Notes under the pieces: generated by a model
The model's database searches: none
Seen by the model: only the letters and a program-made list of their open reading frames with translations
Told to the model about the DNA's origin: nothing
From: Epiperipatus broadwayi
Lineage: Eukaryota; Onychophora; Udeonychophora; Euonychophora; Peripatidae
Direction of reading: 5' to 3'
DNA length: 64,000 bases
Assembly: GCA_028023455.1 (NCBI GenBank)
Contig: JAQFVV010012497.1
Location: forward strand, 2,234,001 to 2,298,000
Translations under genes and position numbers: made by a program
Shown: positions 36,321 through 48,402 of the stretch, one piece after another
Numbering within the stretch: the first letter of the stretch is position 1
Layout: each line of letters begins with the position of its first letter

Positions 36321-38310
36321 TAAAGATCTGCAACTGCCCTAAATCAGGATAGATCACCTCCATGATTGAAACACTGTGATTGTACGAAAACTGTCTCTTT
36401 TTTCCCTGTTAATATATTGAAGTGATTTTTACATTAAATAATTGAGGATATGAATAAAATTTTCATAATATAAGATGTAGCTTTTAAGGACTTTCTCTCT
36501 GTCATTAAAGATTACAAATGTTATTTAGCACTGATGCAGTGGAAGCTTTGTCAGTATAGGAACACTCAAATAGTTTTAATTTACTTATCTACAAGCCAGC
36601 AGTTTTGAAATATTGCCATAGCTTTTTCAGCAACAAGTTGAATGATTAACAATATATTGTTTTGTTGCTTTTTTCTTCTTTTGTTTATTCATAAAACTTT
36701 GAGCATGGTATACAGAAAAATTTGCTATTTATTCCTACTTAGTTTGAAATGAAGTTTTGCTGGTGGCATTACTGTAATTGTCATCATCATTATCATTCTG
36801 AACTAATATAGATATTAGCAATAAGGCATTAAATAATAAACAAATAGAACAAATAAAGAAAGCAAAGAAAAATAAAAGTAACTCAGTAAAATTAACCCCA
36901 TACAATCTCTATAAAGAATTATTAGAAAAAATTAGGCTAACATTATACTAATTTCAATATAAGAAGCATAATCAATATACATATTTAGTTGTAAAAACCT
37001 GTTAATTAAACAATAATGGCTAATTGTGAATTAATCAGGATATATATATAATATCAAGTGCACATGGAATAATTCTAAAAAATAATTTTTAGCTTATTTT
37101 TAAATGGAATTTATTACAAGTTGCCTAGTTAGTTCTAGAAAAGTAAATTATATTCTTTAAATAAATGTTGGTACATTTACATATTATTACAATTGATTTA
37201 TAAGTGTCAAATTTTCTACAGTTACAATTTTTAACACCATCCTGATGCTATAATTATTTGAACTTGTAATAATAATTATTTGAACTTGTAATAATTTGAT
37301 ATTGATAAATACTGAACAAATGATAAAATTAAGTAAAATTAGATTGTGACCTGGATCAACTGAAAACTTCTAGTTCAATATGGAAGGCATCTTGGGATCA
37401 TTTAATTTTTCAATTGTCTTTATGGTTCAAGAGTGTGGCAGAATTGACCTTTAATTATATCTAATGAGTTGAGTTGCAAGTCTTTTAGTTAAAAATTGAT
37501 TTTAATGAGTAATGAGTTTCAGAGTAAATTCTGTCAGGAAAAAACCAACAACTAATGAACTATGCCATATAACAGATTTAATTATAAATAATTTTATTAA
37601 GCAACAATATACTTATGTATTACAATTAATAGCTCTTATATTCCAAACATATAGTTGCAGATATTGGAAACAAATACATGTGAATGGATCTTAAGTTGCA
37701 TTTTGATTCAAACAAATTTTTTCAGTTACTTATGTGTAAAGAATACTGCAGATATAATTAAATAATTTTAATGGATGTAATTGATGAAAATATTTTGCAA
37801 ATTTCTGCTTATAATTTTATTTTAAACACACACACACAACCAATGAAAATAAACTGCTAACAGCTTTTTCGCACTTAATAGGAGTTATCTTCTAAGTACT
37901 GTCTTGTTAACATCTGCTTGAATTTTTTTTATCAATAACAAATGAAATTTTCCAAGTATTAAAATATTTTCAAAATTATAGCTTTAGTAATTGAGTCTGT
38001 GTCTGAGTTTAAAAAATATAGTAATTTTTTAAAAAATAAAATGATTAATAATCATTATTAAAATGTGCATTGAAAAAGCAAATATAAGTAATGGACATTA
38101 AAAAAATATAAATATTACTTAGAAATTTATCAAATTGAAGATTATATCTAAACTTAAAAATAAAATAATTTCTAATCTAATAAAAATGATTAACAATCAT
38201 TTATGTATTTATTAAAATACACTATACATAGTGCATATTAAAAATTAGCACTTATATAAAAAATTTAATTGAATTGTTGCTATATTTTTTTTTTCCTGAG
38301 CCAATGTAAT
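36321..38310. other. AT-rich DNA without a recognised gene
   Basis: A short tandem repeat lies at about 37258-37297 (ttgaacttgtaataat twice) and a (CA) tract at 37828-37838. The 60-codon frame at 37512-37694 has no recognisable motif. Confidence 0.5.
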
Positions 38311-38315
38311 AATAC

Positions 38316-39164
38316 CTGGTAAAAATGAAAATACGCATGGAAAAGATAGTTTTTTAAAAATAATATTTAGCTTTATTACTGCTTAGCATGTTTTCAATAT
38401 ATTTTTATTATAACATATTCATGGCATATAATGGGGTGATTAAATGGTTCTTTATATTAATGTTTAATTAACTGTTAATTTAAATATTTAATTAGCTTAT
38501 TTCTTTGAAATGGATACACTTGTTTCTTTTTTGTTAATATAAAACAGTCAGTCACCAGCTATTGCACACACTTCTTTAATCTTCCGCTCTTTATTCTCTC
38601 TCTCTATTTACAGTATCTCTGCTTTTGTTAGCTCGAATCTATACCAAATGAATTAGCACATCAAGTCACTTCTAGAATTAAGTGCTGCCAATCAACTTGC
38701 AATGTTGCATATTATGGGGAGTCAAGGGCTAATTTATCAACAAGATTTTCTCAACACAGATATTTATACAATAGAGTCCTCAGAAACAAAGAACACACTT
38801 CAATATTTACAGACCATGAGCAGAAAACTAGTCATAGATTCCAGCTAGCAAAAGCAGAAATAGTTTATACACACACAAAGAGAGAGGATTAAAAAGTGGA
38901 AGATTAGAAAAGAGTGAGCAATATCTGGTGACCATTTTTCTATCAATAAAAAAAAAAACAAGTGTGCTATTTAAATATTCAAATTAAAATTAAAATTGAA
39001 TACCGATCAGTTAATTAAACATTGATATAAAGAACCATTTAATCACACCACTATATGCCATGATTATAATATAGTAAAAATATATTGAAAGCATACTAGG
39101 CAGTAATAAAGCTAATTATTATTTTAAAAAACTAACTTTTTTGTGTCTATTTTCATTTTATCAG
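38316..39164. mobile_element. Foldback element with arms of about 280 bp
   Basis: 38316-38625 and 38870-39164 are reverse complements with roughly 80-85% identity by eye, for example gctttattactgcttagcat with its partner atgctatgcagtaataaagc-like strand, and gattaaatggttctttatat with its partner. The centre of about 250 bp (38630-38870) has more balanced base use. The flanks carry an imperfect repeat of about 20 bp (tataaaaaatttaattgaat near 38254; tataataaatttaaataaca near 39172), so the boundaries are uncertain. It is non-coding; a MITE is the simplest label. Confidence 0.65.
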
Positions 39165-41660
39165 ACATTATATAATAAATTTAAATAACATTGAGACAGA
39201 GGTCTGAGACTTAAGAGTTCTGAGTCATGACTGAAAAAACACCTTGATAAATTAAACCATGAGAATTAATAATATAAAGTTATGGTTACATAAGACCAAA
39301 ATGTATTAAAATATTGTTAAAAATTTGTAAACAATATTACCAAGTGTATTGGGCTGTACGTCACATTTTATTATACATATATATTGGTTAGCAAAGCAAC
39401 TGTGTTTAAGAAGACTTTTAATCTAGTTAAAGTAGGAGAAAGATAATTATTTAAAAATCTATTTCTGTGTCAAATAAATTATGTTAAAAATTTTTACAAA
39501 ATACATTTATTTGGAGAAGTTAAATTTTAAAAAAAATCAGAATAGAATTATTTAAATATGCAGTAAAAATATAGCTGACTTTGGGAAATTCAAGATAAAA
39601 TTTAAAAAAAAAAAATTTATTAAGTTAAAATAAATTTCATTTTCAGGCAATTAAAGTTTTTTTTTTTTTTCTTGAAAAAATAATAATAATAAAGGGATGG
39701 GGGACTCTTGTAGAATGGAAAATTGATTATCATGGCTTGGGTTAATATTTAAACAACTTGTGATGCAAGTTGATTGGATGTTAATATAATAAACTTTTTT
39801 TATTTATAAATATTAAACATAATCTTTATTGGTGAAGTATGTGGTCACATCCGTTTATATATTATAAGTTTATGTGTAATATGCACATTATACTTTAATT
39901 GGCATCAAGGAAGTCAGTAGTGCCCATTTGTATATATATATATTTGTTAATGAAATCAGTTACAAAAGGAATTACATATAAGTGGTGGAGGATTAATAAG
40001 AATATGAAATGTGCTGTTAAATTAGTATTCATTTGGGTGAGTGATGTATTATATATTAATTTTTAAATAGGTAACCTATACGATTAATGATATAGGTGAA
40101 GTTATTAAACTCCATGTGTGGTTCCATATATATGTGAAAGTGTGAGGGTTTGATCTCTAATTTTAATTTTATTTACTGTAATTGTAGAAATCTGATTGCA
40201 GTTTTTTTTTTTTTCAGACTAGATTGAAACAGAAATGGCAGTTTAAAAAAAACAGAGTGAATAAAAAAAAGTTGTTCTAATGGTGGAGAAGAATCTCTCT
40301 TTATGTTGTTAATGAGCATGATGAATGAGGCGGATTGGGACTCAGTAATAGATGTAATGAGTGTTTGGTATATTTTAAGTAATGGGCACTTAAAGAGAAA
40401 ATGTTGGATAGTTCCTCTTTGGGCAGAATGAATAAGTTAAATCTTTGTAGTGAGCTTTCAAGAAGAAAGTAAGTTGGTTTTCTTTTATTCTGTAACATAG
40501 TGGGATACATAATCTACATTATTATATCATCTTTACTTCTTTTTTTTTTAAAAAAAGCACTATGGAAGAAAAGTGCATCAGAATTAATTTGATTAAAAAC
40601 CTGGAAATTTTTAGATCAGTGATCAGTGTCAAAACTTCTGGTTCAGCTTATGATTACAGCCTTTTAAAAATTAAAATTTTAAAAATGTTATATGCATTAT
40701 ATATAAATAATTATATTTATTTAAGTACTTGCTATTTGGTCAAATAAAATTATTTAATAATGATGAAAATATATAAACATATCTGCATCAGCAGCTACCA
40801 CTTACAAATGGGAATGATCATTCCCAATCCAAGAAAGAAAAAGACGAGATATATATATATATTGAAGGTGTTTTGCAAAATCTAATAATTCTGTTTAACA
40901 CTTTGCTATGCCATCTTCTAACTTCTGCAAAAAACTGTAGCTCTGCAATATATTCTATTTTCCACCATATCATGCCAATGAAAACAATCAACACTTCATA
41001 TCTCTAGAATATCTTTTGAACTAATCTTTTTAACATAAATGGGGTCTGCCACCCCCCCACCCCAAAAAAAAACTGCTCAAGTTTACTCTCTTTTAGAAAA
41101 TCTTGCCTTGCTCATTCGTTTTATGTGTTAACAAAGATGCATAATCATATTTATGTATATAACCATTATTAATCTGTAAAAATACGGATATTTTGATGTT
41201 TGTATTTTTTTAAAATCAAATGTTAGTTATTTATGATTCTTATTTTGATTTGATTTTATCAAGTAATTTCCAAACAATTAGTATCAGAAAATAAAAACTT
41301 ATTTTTTAAATAATCTCTAGATATTTATATTTTCTAAATAATTTTCTAACAACATCCGATGCTGAAAAGTTTTTAAGCAACTTGAGAAGAAAATAACTGG
41401 ATATCATCTAATTAGCTGATTTTGCAGATAGATTCTGATTACAGTTCACTTATCATTATTTGAAAAATTATTTTTACTACTATTTCTTTTAGTTAGTAGT
41501 ACAATTAGTTTCCTTATTAATTTAATTACTGCTGCTGCTATCATTCCGATTTTTACAACAACTGAAGCTTTTAACCCTTTTGTAACTGAATTTTTATACT
41601 CATTCAATTATGTATGTGCATACTATAATAATGATAATTAATGATATTTCGTTAATCTAG
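39165..41660. other. 2.5 kb of AT-rich DNA without a recognised gene
   Basis: Poly-A, poly-T and poly-C (41054-41060) tracts. Small frames at 40301-40510 (minus) and 40562-40747 (plus) show no motif. Confidence 0.5.
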
Positions 41661-41664
41661 TAAA

Positions 41665-41800
41665 TAATCAAATAGTTTATTGCTTGGAAATTCATAAAAA
41701 GTTTGAGGATTAGAAATGACAGTTGAAACTGAACCATGGACTTCGAATTTCAGAATTTCTACATTACCACTACACTAAATCACTGCAGGATATTACTGTT
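41665..41800 (-). mobile_element. SINE family 1, copy 5
   Basis: Reverse-complemented: gcagtgatttagtgtagtgg (A-box region), then gaaattcgaagtccatggtt, then caaactttttatgaatttcc and aagcaataaactatt. Head, middle and tail are in the same order as copies at 36205 and 45538. Confidence 0.6.
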
Positions 41801-42632
41801 CTAATTAAAGTCATGTATGAAATATTATATAATGCTTAAAGTTGACTAAACTCTTCTTAATTTTTTGAATATATCACCATGATACACATATTTTTATAAT
41901 AAAAAAATATTAAATAATTTAATTACTCTTATTTTTTAAGTCATCATCTTCATACATTATTGCTTTCTTTCATCCTTTTTTTTTAAAAAAAAAAATAGTT
42001 TTATTTGTAAAGCTATCAATTATTATTTATTTGACATGATGAAAAATGAGAATTTTTCAATTTCCTATCTAATATCAAGGGATTGCTTACTATCATTTGA
42101 AGAGGATTCTTTTAGCTCAATCATATCAAAAATCACAGAAGCAAATCCTATAAAATTTGAAGCAATTCCTGCAATTTCAATAAGCAAAGCATGAGTTTTT
42201 TAAACGAACAATCATAATTTACATATACAAGCATGCACAGACACACAGATATATTCAAATGACTTCATTATTATTTGAAAATTATGAATTTTATTAAAAC
42301 TACAAAAATCACATTAAAATGAGACTATTACTAATTGCAAGGATATGAATTAGATTAATGTATTATTATAATTCATGATTAATATATTATAATTTAATCT
42401 CAAAGTTTCAAACATCCTACATTCACAGCTATGACACCATCATTCTAAGATAAGTATTTTAATGACTATTACATTACACCATTTAAGCCAGCAATTATAT
42501 CATTTCTGACTAATAATAAACTAATGGTGAATATCTCTATTATTATTTCATACAAACAACATGAAATAATTCAATACCATTAAAATTTTTTCCATGTGTA
42601 ATAATATACATATAGCTTTCATATTTAAATAT
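41801..42632. other. AT-rich DNA without a recognised gene
   Basis: Nothing recognisable before the hAT-type element. Confidence 0.5.
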
Positions 42633-42640
42633 ATCTAGGG
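42633..42640 (+). repeat. Left 8-bp target-site duplication (hAT-type element)
   Basis: atctaggg, repeated exactly at 45185-45192. Eight bases is the hAT-superfamily duplication length. Confidence 0.9.
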
Positions 42641-42670
42641 CAATGGTCTTCAACCTTTTCACACCTGCAG

Positions 42671-42738
42671 ACCGGTAAAAATAAGAATAAGGTTCCGCGG
42701 ACCGGCAAAAATAAGGATAAGGTTTCACGGACTGGCAG
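42671..42738 (+). repeat. 30-bp subterminal tandem repeat
   Basis: Two full copies of a unit beginning accggtaaaaataagaataa, exact period 30, plus the first 8 bases of a third. Such GGACCGG-bearing subterminal repeats are common transposase-binding areas in hAT elements; that role is inferred. Confidence 0.85.
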
Positions 42739-43499
42739 AAGTCTTTAGATAGATAAATTTTCTTAAAGATGAGCATAGTTGTTATAACTGATCAAAATAA
42801 CAATGTTAAATGAAGTTTTATATATATATGGAGTTTGTATAATAAAAAACGGTGCTTGTCTTATAGATAAAGACGCCGTTTGATGGCGCTGTTTTCATGC
42901 TAAAATTATAAAATATGACCATTTCCGGGCCGTTGACTTTAAATACTTTGATGTGTTTTTATAATGTGAAAATAAAAACAAAACATAATCATCTTTTTTA
43001 AATATTATTTTTTATTAACCTTTTAACCGCTAATTATATTATTGGTTGTATGAGGTAAAAATCAAAGCTTTTAATTGGTCAACTCACAAACTGAAGACAA
43101 AGCCTATTGTTAAAACATATTCGCCTATAATATTAAATTCAACTCAGATATGTTTATAAAAAGTATATTACTAATTTTTCAGGTTATGAAAGTGAACGAA
43201 AGTTCTTTCAAAAATAAATTGCTATTTATTTATTATAAAATATTCAATTTCGGCAAATTTAAAAGCGAACGTATAAACAAAGAAATGCTGACGTAAATGC
43301 TTTTTTTCAATTTTACGTTATGGAAAAGTAAAGATTTCTTTTTGCTAAATCTTAAATATTTTTACTAAAATCTTCAATATTTTTCGAAAATAATTTTGTT
43401 TTTTTAGTATATTTTATTAAAAATTATTTTAATTTCTCAAATTATACTTTTTTAATACTTAAATCACATTCGAAATGAAAATCTCAGTGTTTTTCTTTA

Positions 43500-43703
43500 T
43501 TTTCTTTGATCAGGCGGTTTCTTTGTTCTTTCCAGCCAATCAGAATGTCTTTTTCGGCTGAGAGCCGGCTGACAGCCAATCACCGACAAGCTTCTTTCTT
43601 TGTTTAGCTTTAAATGCGGTTTTATTGATTTTTTACTTGTAAAATAATTCAGAAGAGGGCACCATCTTACAGAACTTTTAAAAACCTAATCAATAACTGT
43701 CAA
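43500..43703 (+). promoter_or_regulatory. Promoter-like core with two CCAAT boxes
   Basis: agccaatcag with CCAAT at 43536-43540 and agccaatcac with CCAAT at 43576-43580 stand exactly 40 bp apart. They lie in a patch with several CG dinucleotides that is absent from the flanking DNA. A weak tttaaat lies at about 43610, 94 bp upstream of the ATG at 43704. NF-Y-type CCAAT spacing and CG content suggest a Pol II promoter, perhaps the remnant of the transposase promoter. Confidence 0.4.
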
Positions 43704-43952
43704 ATGAATATCCTAGCATTAAAAATAACGGAATTAGAGCGACGTCAACTGTCGACGAGAGGTCTCGTAAGAGGCGGGAAAAGAGTTAACGTATACAAAT
43801 TAAATGATCATAATAAATGTAAAATAAAATCAACAAATTACAATTTGATTCGTGTTTTTTATTTTGCTTTATTAGAAAAATCAATTTTCTATCAGAGATT
43901 TTTTTACTGGGGTTACGCTTTTTTGTTGTTGTTGTTGTTTAAAATTCCATAA
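43704..43952 (+). CDS. Short open frame, possible first exon in hAT element
   Basis: It starts at the ATG below the CCAAT-box patch. The first 21 codons (ending RRQLSTRG) use balanced codons and sit in CG-containing sequence, and a good 5' splice site (ctc|gtaaga) follows at 43767. Beyond that the frame becomes AT-rich and hydrophobic (residues about 50-80), as expected of read-through into an intron. I recognise no domain. It could be the first exon of the lost transposase or of a captured gene, or chance. Confidence 0.3.
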   Translation: MNILALKITELERRQLSTRGLVRGGKRVNVYKLNDHNKCKIKSTNYNLIRVFYFALLEKSIFYQRFFYWGYAFLLLLLFKIP

Positions 43953-45184
43953 CCGGAATAAAAAGTAAAATTTCTTACTCTTACATTTTATTTCTATAGA
44001 GAAACAGATATTATTGTGTTACCGCTATTTTTTTACTTTTTTAGTCTTCATTTTTCCCTTTTTTTTTTTTTTTAACAGACAAATAGATATTACCACTATT
44101 TTTTTACTTCAAATAGAATGACAACAAAAAGTCAAAGTTGTTAGGGCTAGTGTTCTGTTTTTTGTAATGCTAAAATAATAAATATCTACATCATAACCGT
44201 AGTCGTAGAAAACAAAGACAGTAAAACTTTTTTAAACAACAACAAACACATATAAATGTCTTCTTTACTTATTAACCATGTTTATAATATATGCTTTTTA
44301 TGAAATTTACAAAAAACAGTGCAGAATTGTACTTTACTTACTGGATATTTTTGTGTTACCGCTCTTTTTAATTTCAAAAATATACACACGGTAGAATCTT
44401 GTTTGTCTCGTGGAATGTTATGAATAGTACGTTATTTGACGTGTTACCTAATACACATATATATTGTCAACATTTTCCCAATTAAAACTTCAATACATTA
44501 CGTAGTAAATAGTCTGATAATTATTACTTTACAAAATGTGAACATTTCAATAATTTAAAATAATAAAAAAATCCAATGAAAACAACATTTCCATCCAATT
44601 CAAATACACACCCTCTTACCAAGCCATAACAATTTTATAAACTGTGCGAATTCAGGAAATTTATTTGCTGCAATGCGACATACATGCTGTACTGTGACGC
44701 GACATAGCAGCCTGCAATCTGTAGCACAACAAAAAAGTTGTATTATAGAAAATGCGGGTTCAAACGTTTCGGCCGCGGTAACGACATTTTTATGTGTTTT
44801 AGTGTGAAAACTGCGCCATAGAGCGGCGTCTAAAGCTATAAGACAAGTACGGTAAAAAACTTTTTTTTTAAATTTTGAATTTTTTTAGAAAAGTAATAAA
44901 AAATTTAATTCTACCCCCCCCCCCCAATAAAACATCTGTGATAACTAGAAAAACAAATTAATTTATGTATGATTGATTAGATTTTGTTTTCGTTCTGTTT
45001 TTTTTTTTTTTTTAAATTGGGTAAAAATGAGATGAAAAAATAAATAAAAATTGGCTATATTAATTAAAAGTTTAAACTCTTATTATTTTGTTATTACAAA
45101 CTTTCCTACCAGTCTAGCAAGCAGACTGGAAGAAAAGTCCTGTGGCCCGGTGACGGTCTACAGACGAAGGGTTGAAGACCACTG

Positions 45185-45192
45185 ATCTAGGG
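45185..45192 (+). repeat. Right 8-bp target-site duplication (hAT-type element)
   Basis: atctaggg, identical to 42633-42640. Confidence 0.9.
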
Positions 45193-45537
45193 AGTCAATT
45201 GTTTTTTGTCAGATGCCTTTATTTGTTTGATTAAGATATATATGATAATATGATCATTACAAGTAATAGCATAATGCCTATATGGTTTCTTTGGTGAAAA
45301 CATATCTAATAATCAAATCAATAAGTTCCATTCAATATTTAATCTTATGTATGAAAATATTTGAAAATAATTATTATAAGACAAAAAAAAAGGCATTATT
45401 ATTTAAAAAACTTCATATTGCAATCAATTTTACATTAATTTTGATTCCTAAGTTTGGAAAAATGTATAGACAATACATCAAAAAGGTTTCCTGAATTATT
45501 TATTAATTTATAATGATAAAATGTCCTTTGTGAATAC
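45193..45537. other. AT-rich DNA without a recognised gene
   Basis: A 70-codon frame at 45282-45494 shows no motif. Confidence 0.5.
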
Positions 45538-45655
45538 TGCAGTGGCAAAGTAGCACATTCTGGAATGCAGGCCAAGAATCATACATCCAACTATCAGTTC
45601 CAGTGCAAGAATTTCTTACAAAGTCTAAGCAATAAAATATTTAATTATTTATTAC
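45538..45655 (+). mobile_element. SINE family 1, copy 6
   Basis: Plus-strand order: gcagtggcaaagtagcacat, tctggaatgcaggccaagaa, atcagttccagtgcaagaat, tcttacaaagtctaagcaat, then aaatatttaattatttatta. The A-box side is recognisable and the B box is decayed. Confidence 0.6.
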
Positions 45656-47850
45656 TGATAAATTTAATATTATTCATAATGTTTTTTTTAAAAAAATATA
45701 TTATTTAAAGATTTCCCTATTCACATTTCTTCAGCTCAGTATAGTAGCACTTAAGTTTCTTAGCTTAATTTCATTCTCCTGCAGCTATTTATAGCATTTG
45801 TTTGCAATCATTTGACAATAAAAATTATAACTAAAATATATATTGATTTATTAATTTAAACAAAAAAACTCCAGAAGTCAGTATCGTATAAAAAACCTAA
45901 TGCAAAAAAGTCCATGATTTGGCAGTTTCTTTCTTTTCAAAGTAATCATTACACTAGCGTAAGTTCATTTTTATTCCAATCTTGAAAAGGAAAACTGTAT
46001 GTTTTCTATAGTTATATTAATGATTATTTTTGCAAAATATTTGGAAAATATTTATTTTTTGATAAATTTATTTGAAAATATTTATTTTTAAATGAATATA
46101 ATCAAAAGAAATGTAATAATGTAAAGTAGGAATTTGTGATTTGCTGAAAAATAAATGTTTTTACAACCTCTGAAGCTGATTTTTCTTTAAAAATAATTAT
46201 AAATAAAAAATTTTAAATATAATTTCATTACTTTATCTATTCTTACCAAAAATTAGTTTTGGTATTAGAAATAGAGTTCACATAAATTTTATTTTGTTCT
46301 AAATACATTTTTACTGGCAATAGCTAAATAACAAAAGCTATTGCTCTGATTACATATTTCAGTTTATTACTACATTTTTCTATATTTAAAAAGTTGAAAT
46401 ATTATTTCAGGAATGAATATTACTTTTAAACTTACATTTATAAAAAAAATAATTTTAAAATTGAAAATATATTCAGAATAAGTTTATTCATTAAAATTTG
46501 GAGCTCTAACACAAGAAGTTTTTACTACATAAATATAAAATGAAATTGTGAAATATGCTATACTTTATTCCAAGCTCCTTTCATGTTCAATGTATATATT
46601 GTATAATAGTTCAAGTTTTGTTGATATTGTTTATTAAACTGCAAGTGTTGAGTACTTTACAACAGAAACACATCTTTATATCCAACACAGATGCTTTATA
46701 TATATATAAACAATATTAATAAAAACTTGAGAGGGACACATTTACTGACTGGGTGTTTACTCATGCCTTCACTGAAGCAAGCAGAATAAAAAAAAAACTA
46801 ATGTATTTTTTATTTTTAAAATAAAGTAAATAATTTTTTCCTCTTACAGAAACACAATAGACTAGTGTCTTTAACAAGAAATTACAGCAGGCAGAGGGGG
46901 AAAAAATGACTATTTAAATATCAAAATTTGCATATTTTAATGTTTTTTTTTTGTTTATTTATATTTTTGTTGTTTGTTAGCATTTTTCTTTGCATAGCAT
47001 ATAATTGAAATCGCAGAGTTGATATACAGCATAATTCACGGCTCTACTATATGCATTTGTCACAATACATATCGCATATCTTTATATGAAGGTTGCCATA
47101 ATGATCATTATCAATTTGTATCCACAAGTTTTATTATCAATCAATATTCACTACAATGAACTTCAAAAAATTGTTTACAACTTTTTGCCATTTTTTAAAA
47201 ATGGTGACCATTTTGCAAGATTGATGATTTATTGGATAGTGACTTCATGAAAGCTATCTAACGTGAGATGAAAATAGCAACACAAAGCAAAAAAGTACAA
47301 TAAAAAAAATATAAGCTTCATTCAGTTCAAATCAAAAATATACTTTGACCACAGGCAATAACAAAGTGTGTATTAATAATAAATTTTAAAACGTGTACAT
47401 TAGCTAAAATACATTCCCACTAAATCAATTGCAGATTAAAATTTTTATAGTTAATAATCAAATTTATATGATCAAAGATTACTAAACATACATTGAAAAT
47501 ATCATTTATTTGGTCAATTTTAAGTCAGCCATCTTGTAATTCATTTCTGATATATTCAAGATAATATCAAATGAAAAAAATGCAGTATTGCCAAAGAAAA
47601 TATATATTCAATATAAATCTAAAAATAAATTTTAATCATATAGAACAACAAAATATATTAATAATAATGGTGACTTTTATCACAAATGTAAAAAAAAATA
47701 ATATTGGGAAAAAGCAAAAAATAATTACATTTTTCATTATTAAAACTATAGCAAAATCCAAATTTTATTGGTTAAATAATTACGAAAGATAAAAAAAAAA
47801 AACTTTAATAAAATATTGTAAAGTTTATCAAAATAAATTTCAAAATGTAC
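45656..47850. other. AT-rich DNA, one short hairpin
   Basis: Long A/T tracts. A hairpin lies at 46610-46728. The 73-codon frame at 47571-47792 has no motif. Confidence 0.5.
46610..46728. repeat. Short inverted repeat (hairpin)
   Basis: ttcaagttttgttgatattg pairs with caatattaataaaaacttga. Arms are about 24 bp with a loop of about 70 bp. Confidence 0.6.
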
Positions 47851-48019
47851 ATTGTTAACTTAGATAAATTAATAGTTTAGCACATGATATATATGTAATT
47901 ATGTAAAAGGAAATTAACCTTCAAACCTATGCCATTTGGTTTAGTGCAGGTAGATTTATACACTAAAACAAACAGTGCAGATCTGAATGTTAACTTCCTT
48001 TTATGTAATTGTTAACTTA
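47851..48019. mobile_element. Foldback element D, miRNA-precursor-sized, with 12-bp direct repeat
   Basis: Arms of about 50 bp (47896-47946 and 47961-48010) pair with about 75-80% identity around a 14-base loop: taattatgtaaaaggaaatt with its partner, ggtttagtg with cactaaaac. The 12-mer attgttaactta lies at 48008-48019, overlapping the outer end of the right arm by three bases, and at 47851-47862, 33 bp outside the left arm. The layout mirrors elements A-C in the opposite orientation. Confidence 0.65.
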
Positions 48020-48344
48020 AAAAATCATAATTCTGAAAATATTTTCAATTTAGACATTAAATTTCAGAGTGATGAACTGTAAACTAAGAATTTATCATCA
48101 AAAAAATTGTTGCAAGTGAAATGCTTTTATTATATAGTATATTTACTCTCAAATTAATACTTATTATTATTATTAATTCACTTACTAAAATGTTTATTAA
48201 TAAATTATCTTTTTTTTTTTTTTTTCAATTTTAAACGATATTCCTACTTTAACTTTTTTAATACCATAGAAACATGATTAACCAGTAATGTTTAGCTAAA
48301 TTTCCAAACAAACATGAAAAAACCCATCTATTTACTAAAATTAC

Positions 48345-48402
48345 TCTCACTTCCACTGTTCAAGTTTCTTACAAACTCCTAAGCAATAACCCATTCCATT
48401 AC
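48345..48402 (+). mobile_element. SINE family 1, copy 7 (tail only)
   Basis: cactgttcaagtttcttaca followed by aactcctaagcaataaccca matches the tail of the other copies; the head is missing. It ends where the 17-bp direct repeat of foldback C begins. Confidence 0.5.

Larger units (their letters stand above)
42641..45184. mobile_element. 2,544-bp non-autonomous hAT-type element
   Basis: Terminal inverted repeats read caatggtcttcaacc at the left and, reverse-complemented, cagtggtcttcaaccc at the right, a typical hAT CA(G)TGGT end. Exact 8-bp duplications flank it. Inside, a 30-bp tandem repeat (42671-42738) follows the left end. A subterminal inverted repeat of about 105 bp pairs 42844-42950 with 44754-44860 (cttgtcttataga / cttgtcttatagc; gacgccgt / gacgccgc; tggcgc). 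The core from 43500 to 43800 is G+C-richer and promoter-like. No transposase domain was found. It looks like an internally deleted or cargo-bearing derivative that must be moved in trans. Confidence 0.8.

Noticed and set aside
40301-40747. Open frames of 69 and 61 codons
   Set aside because: No motif, background composition.
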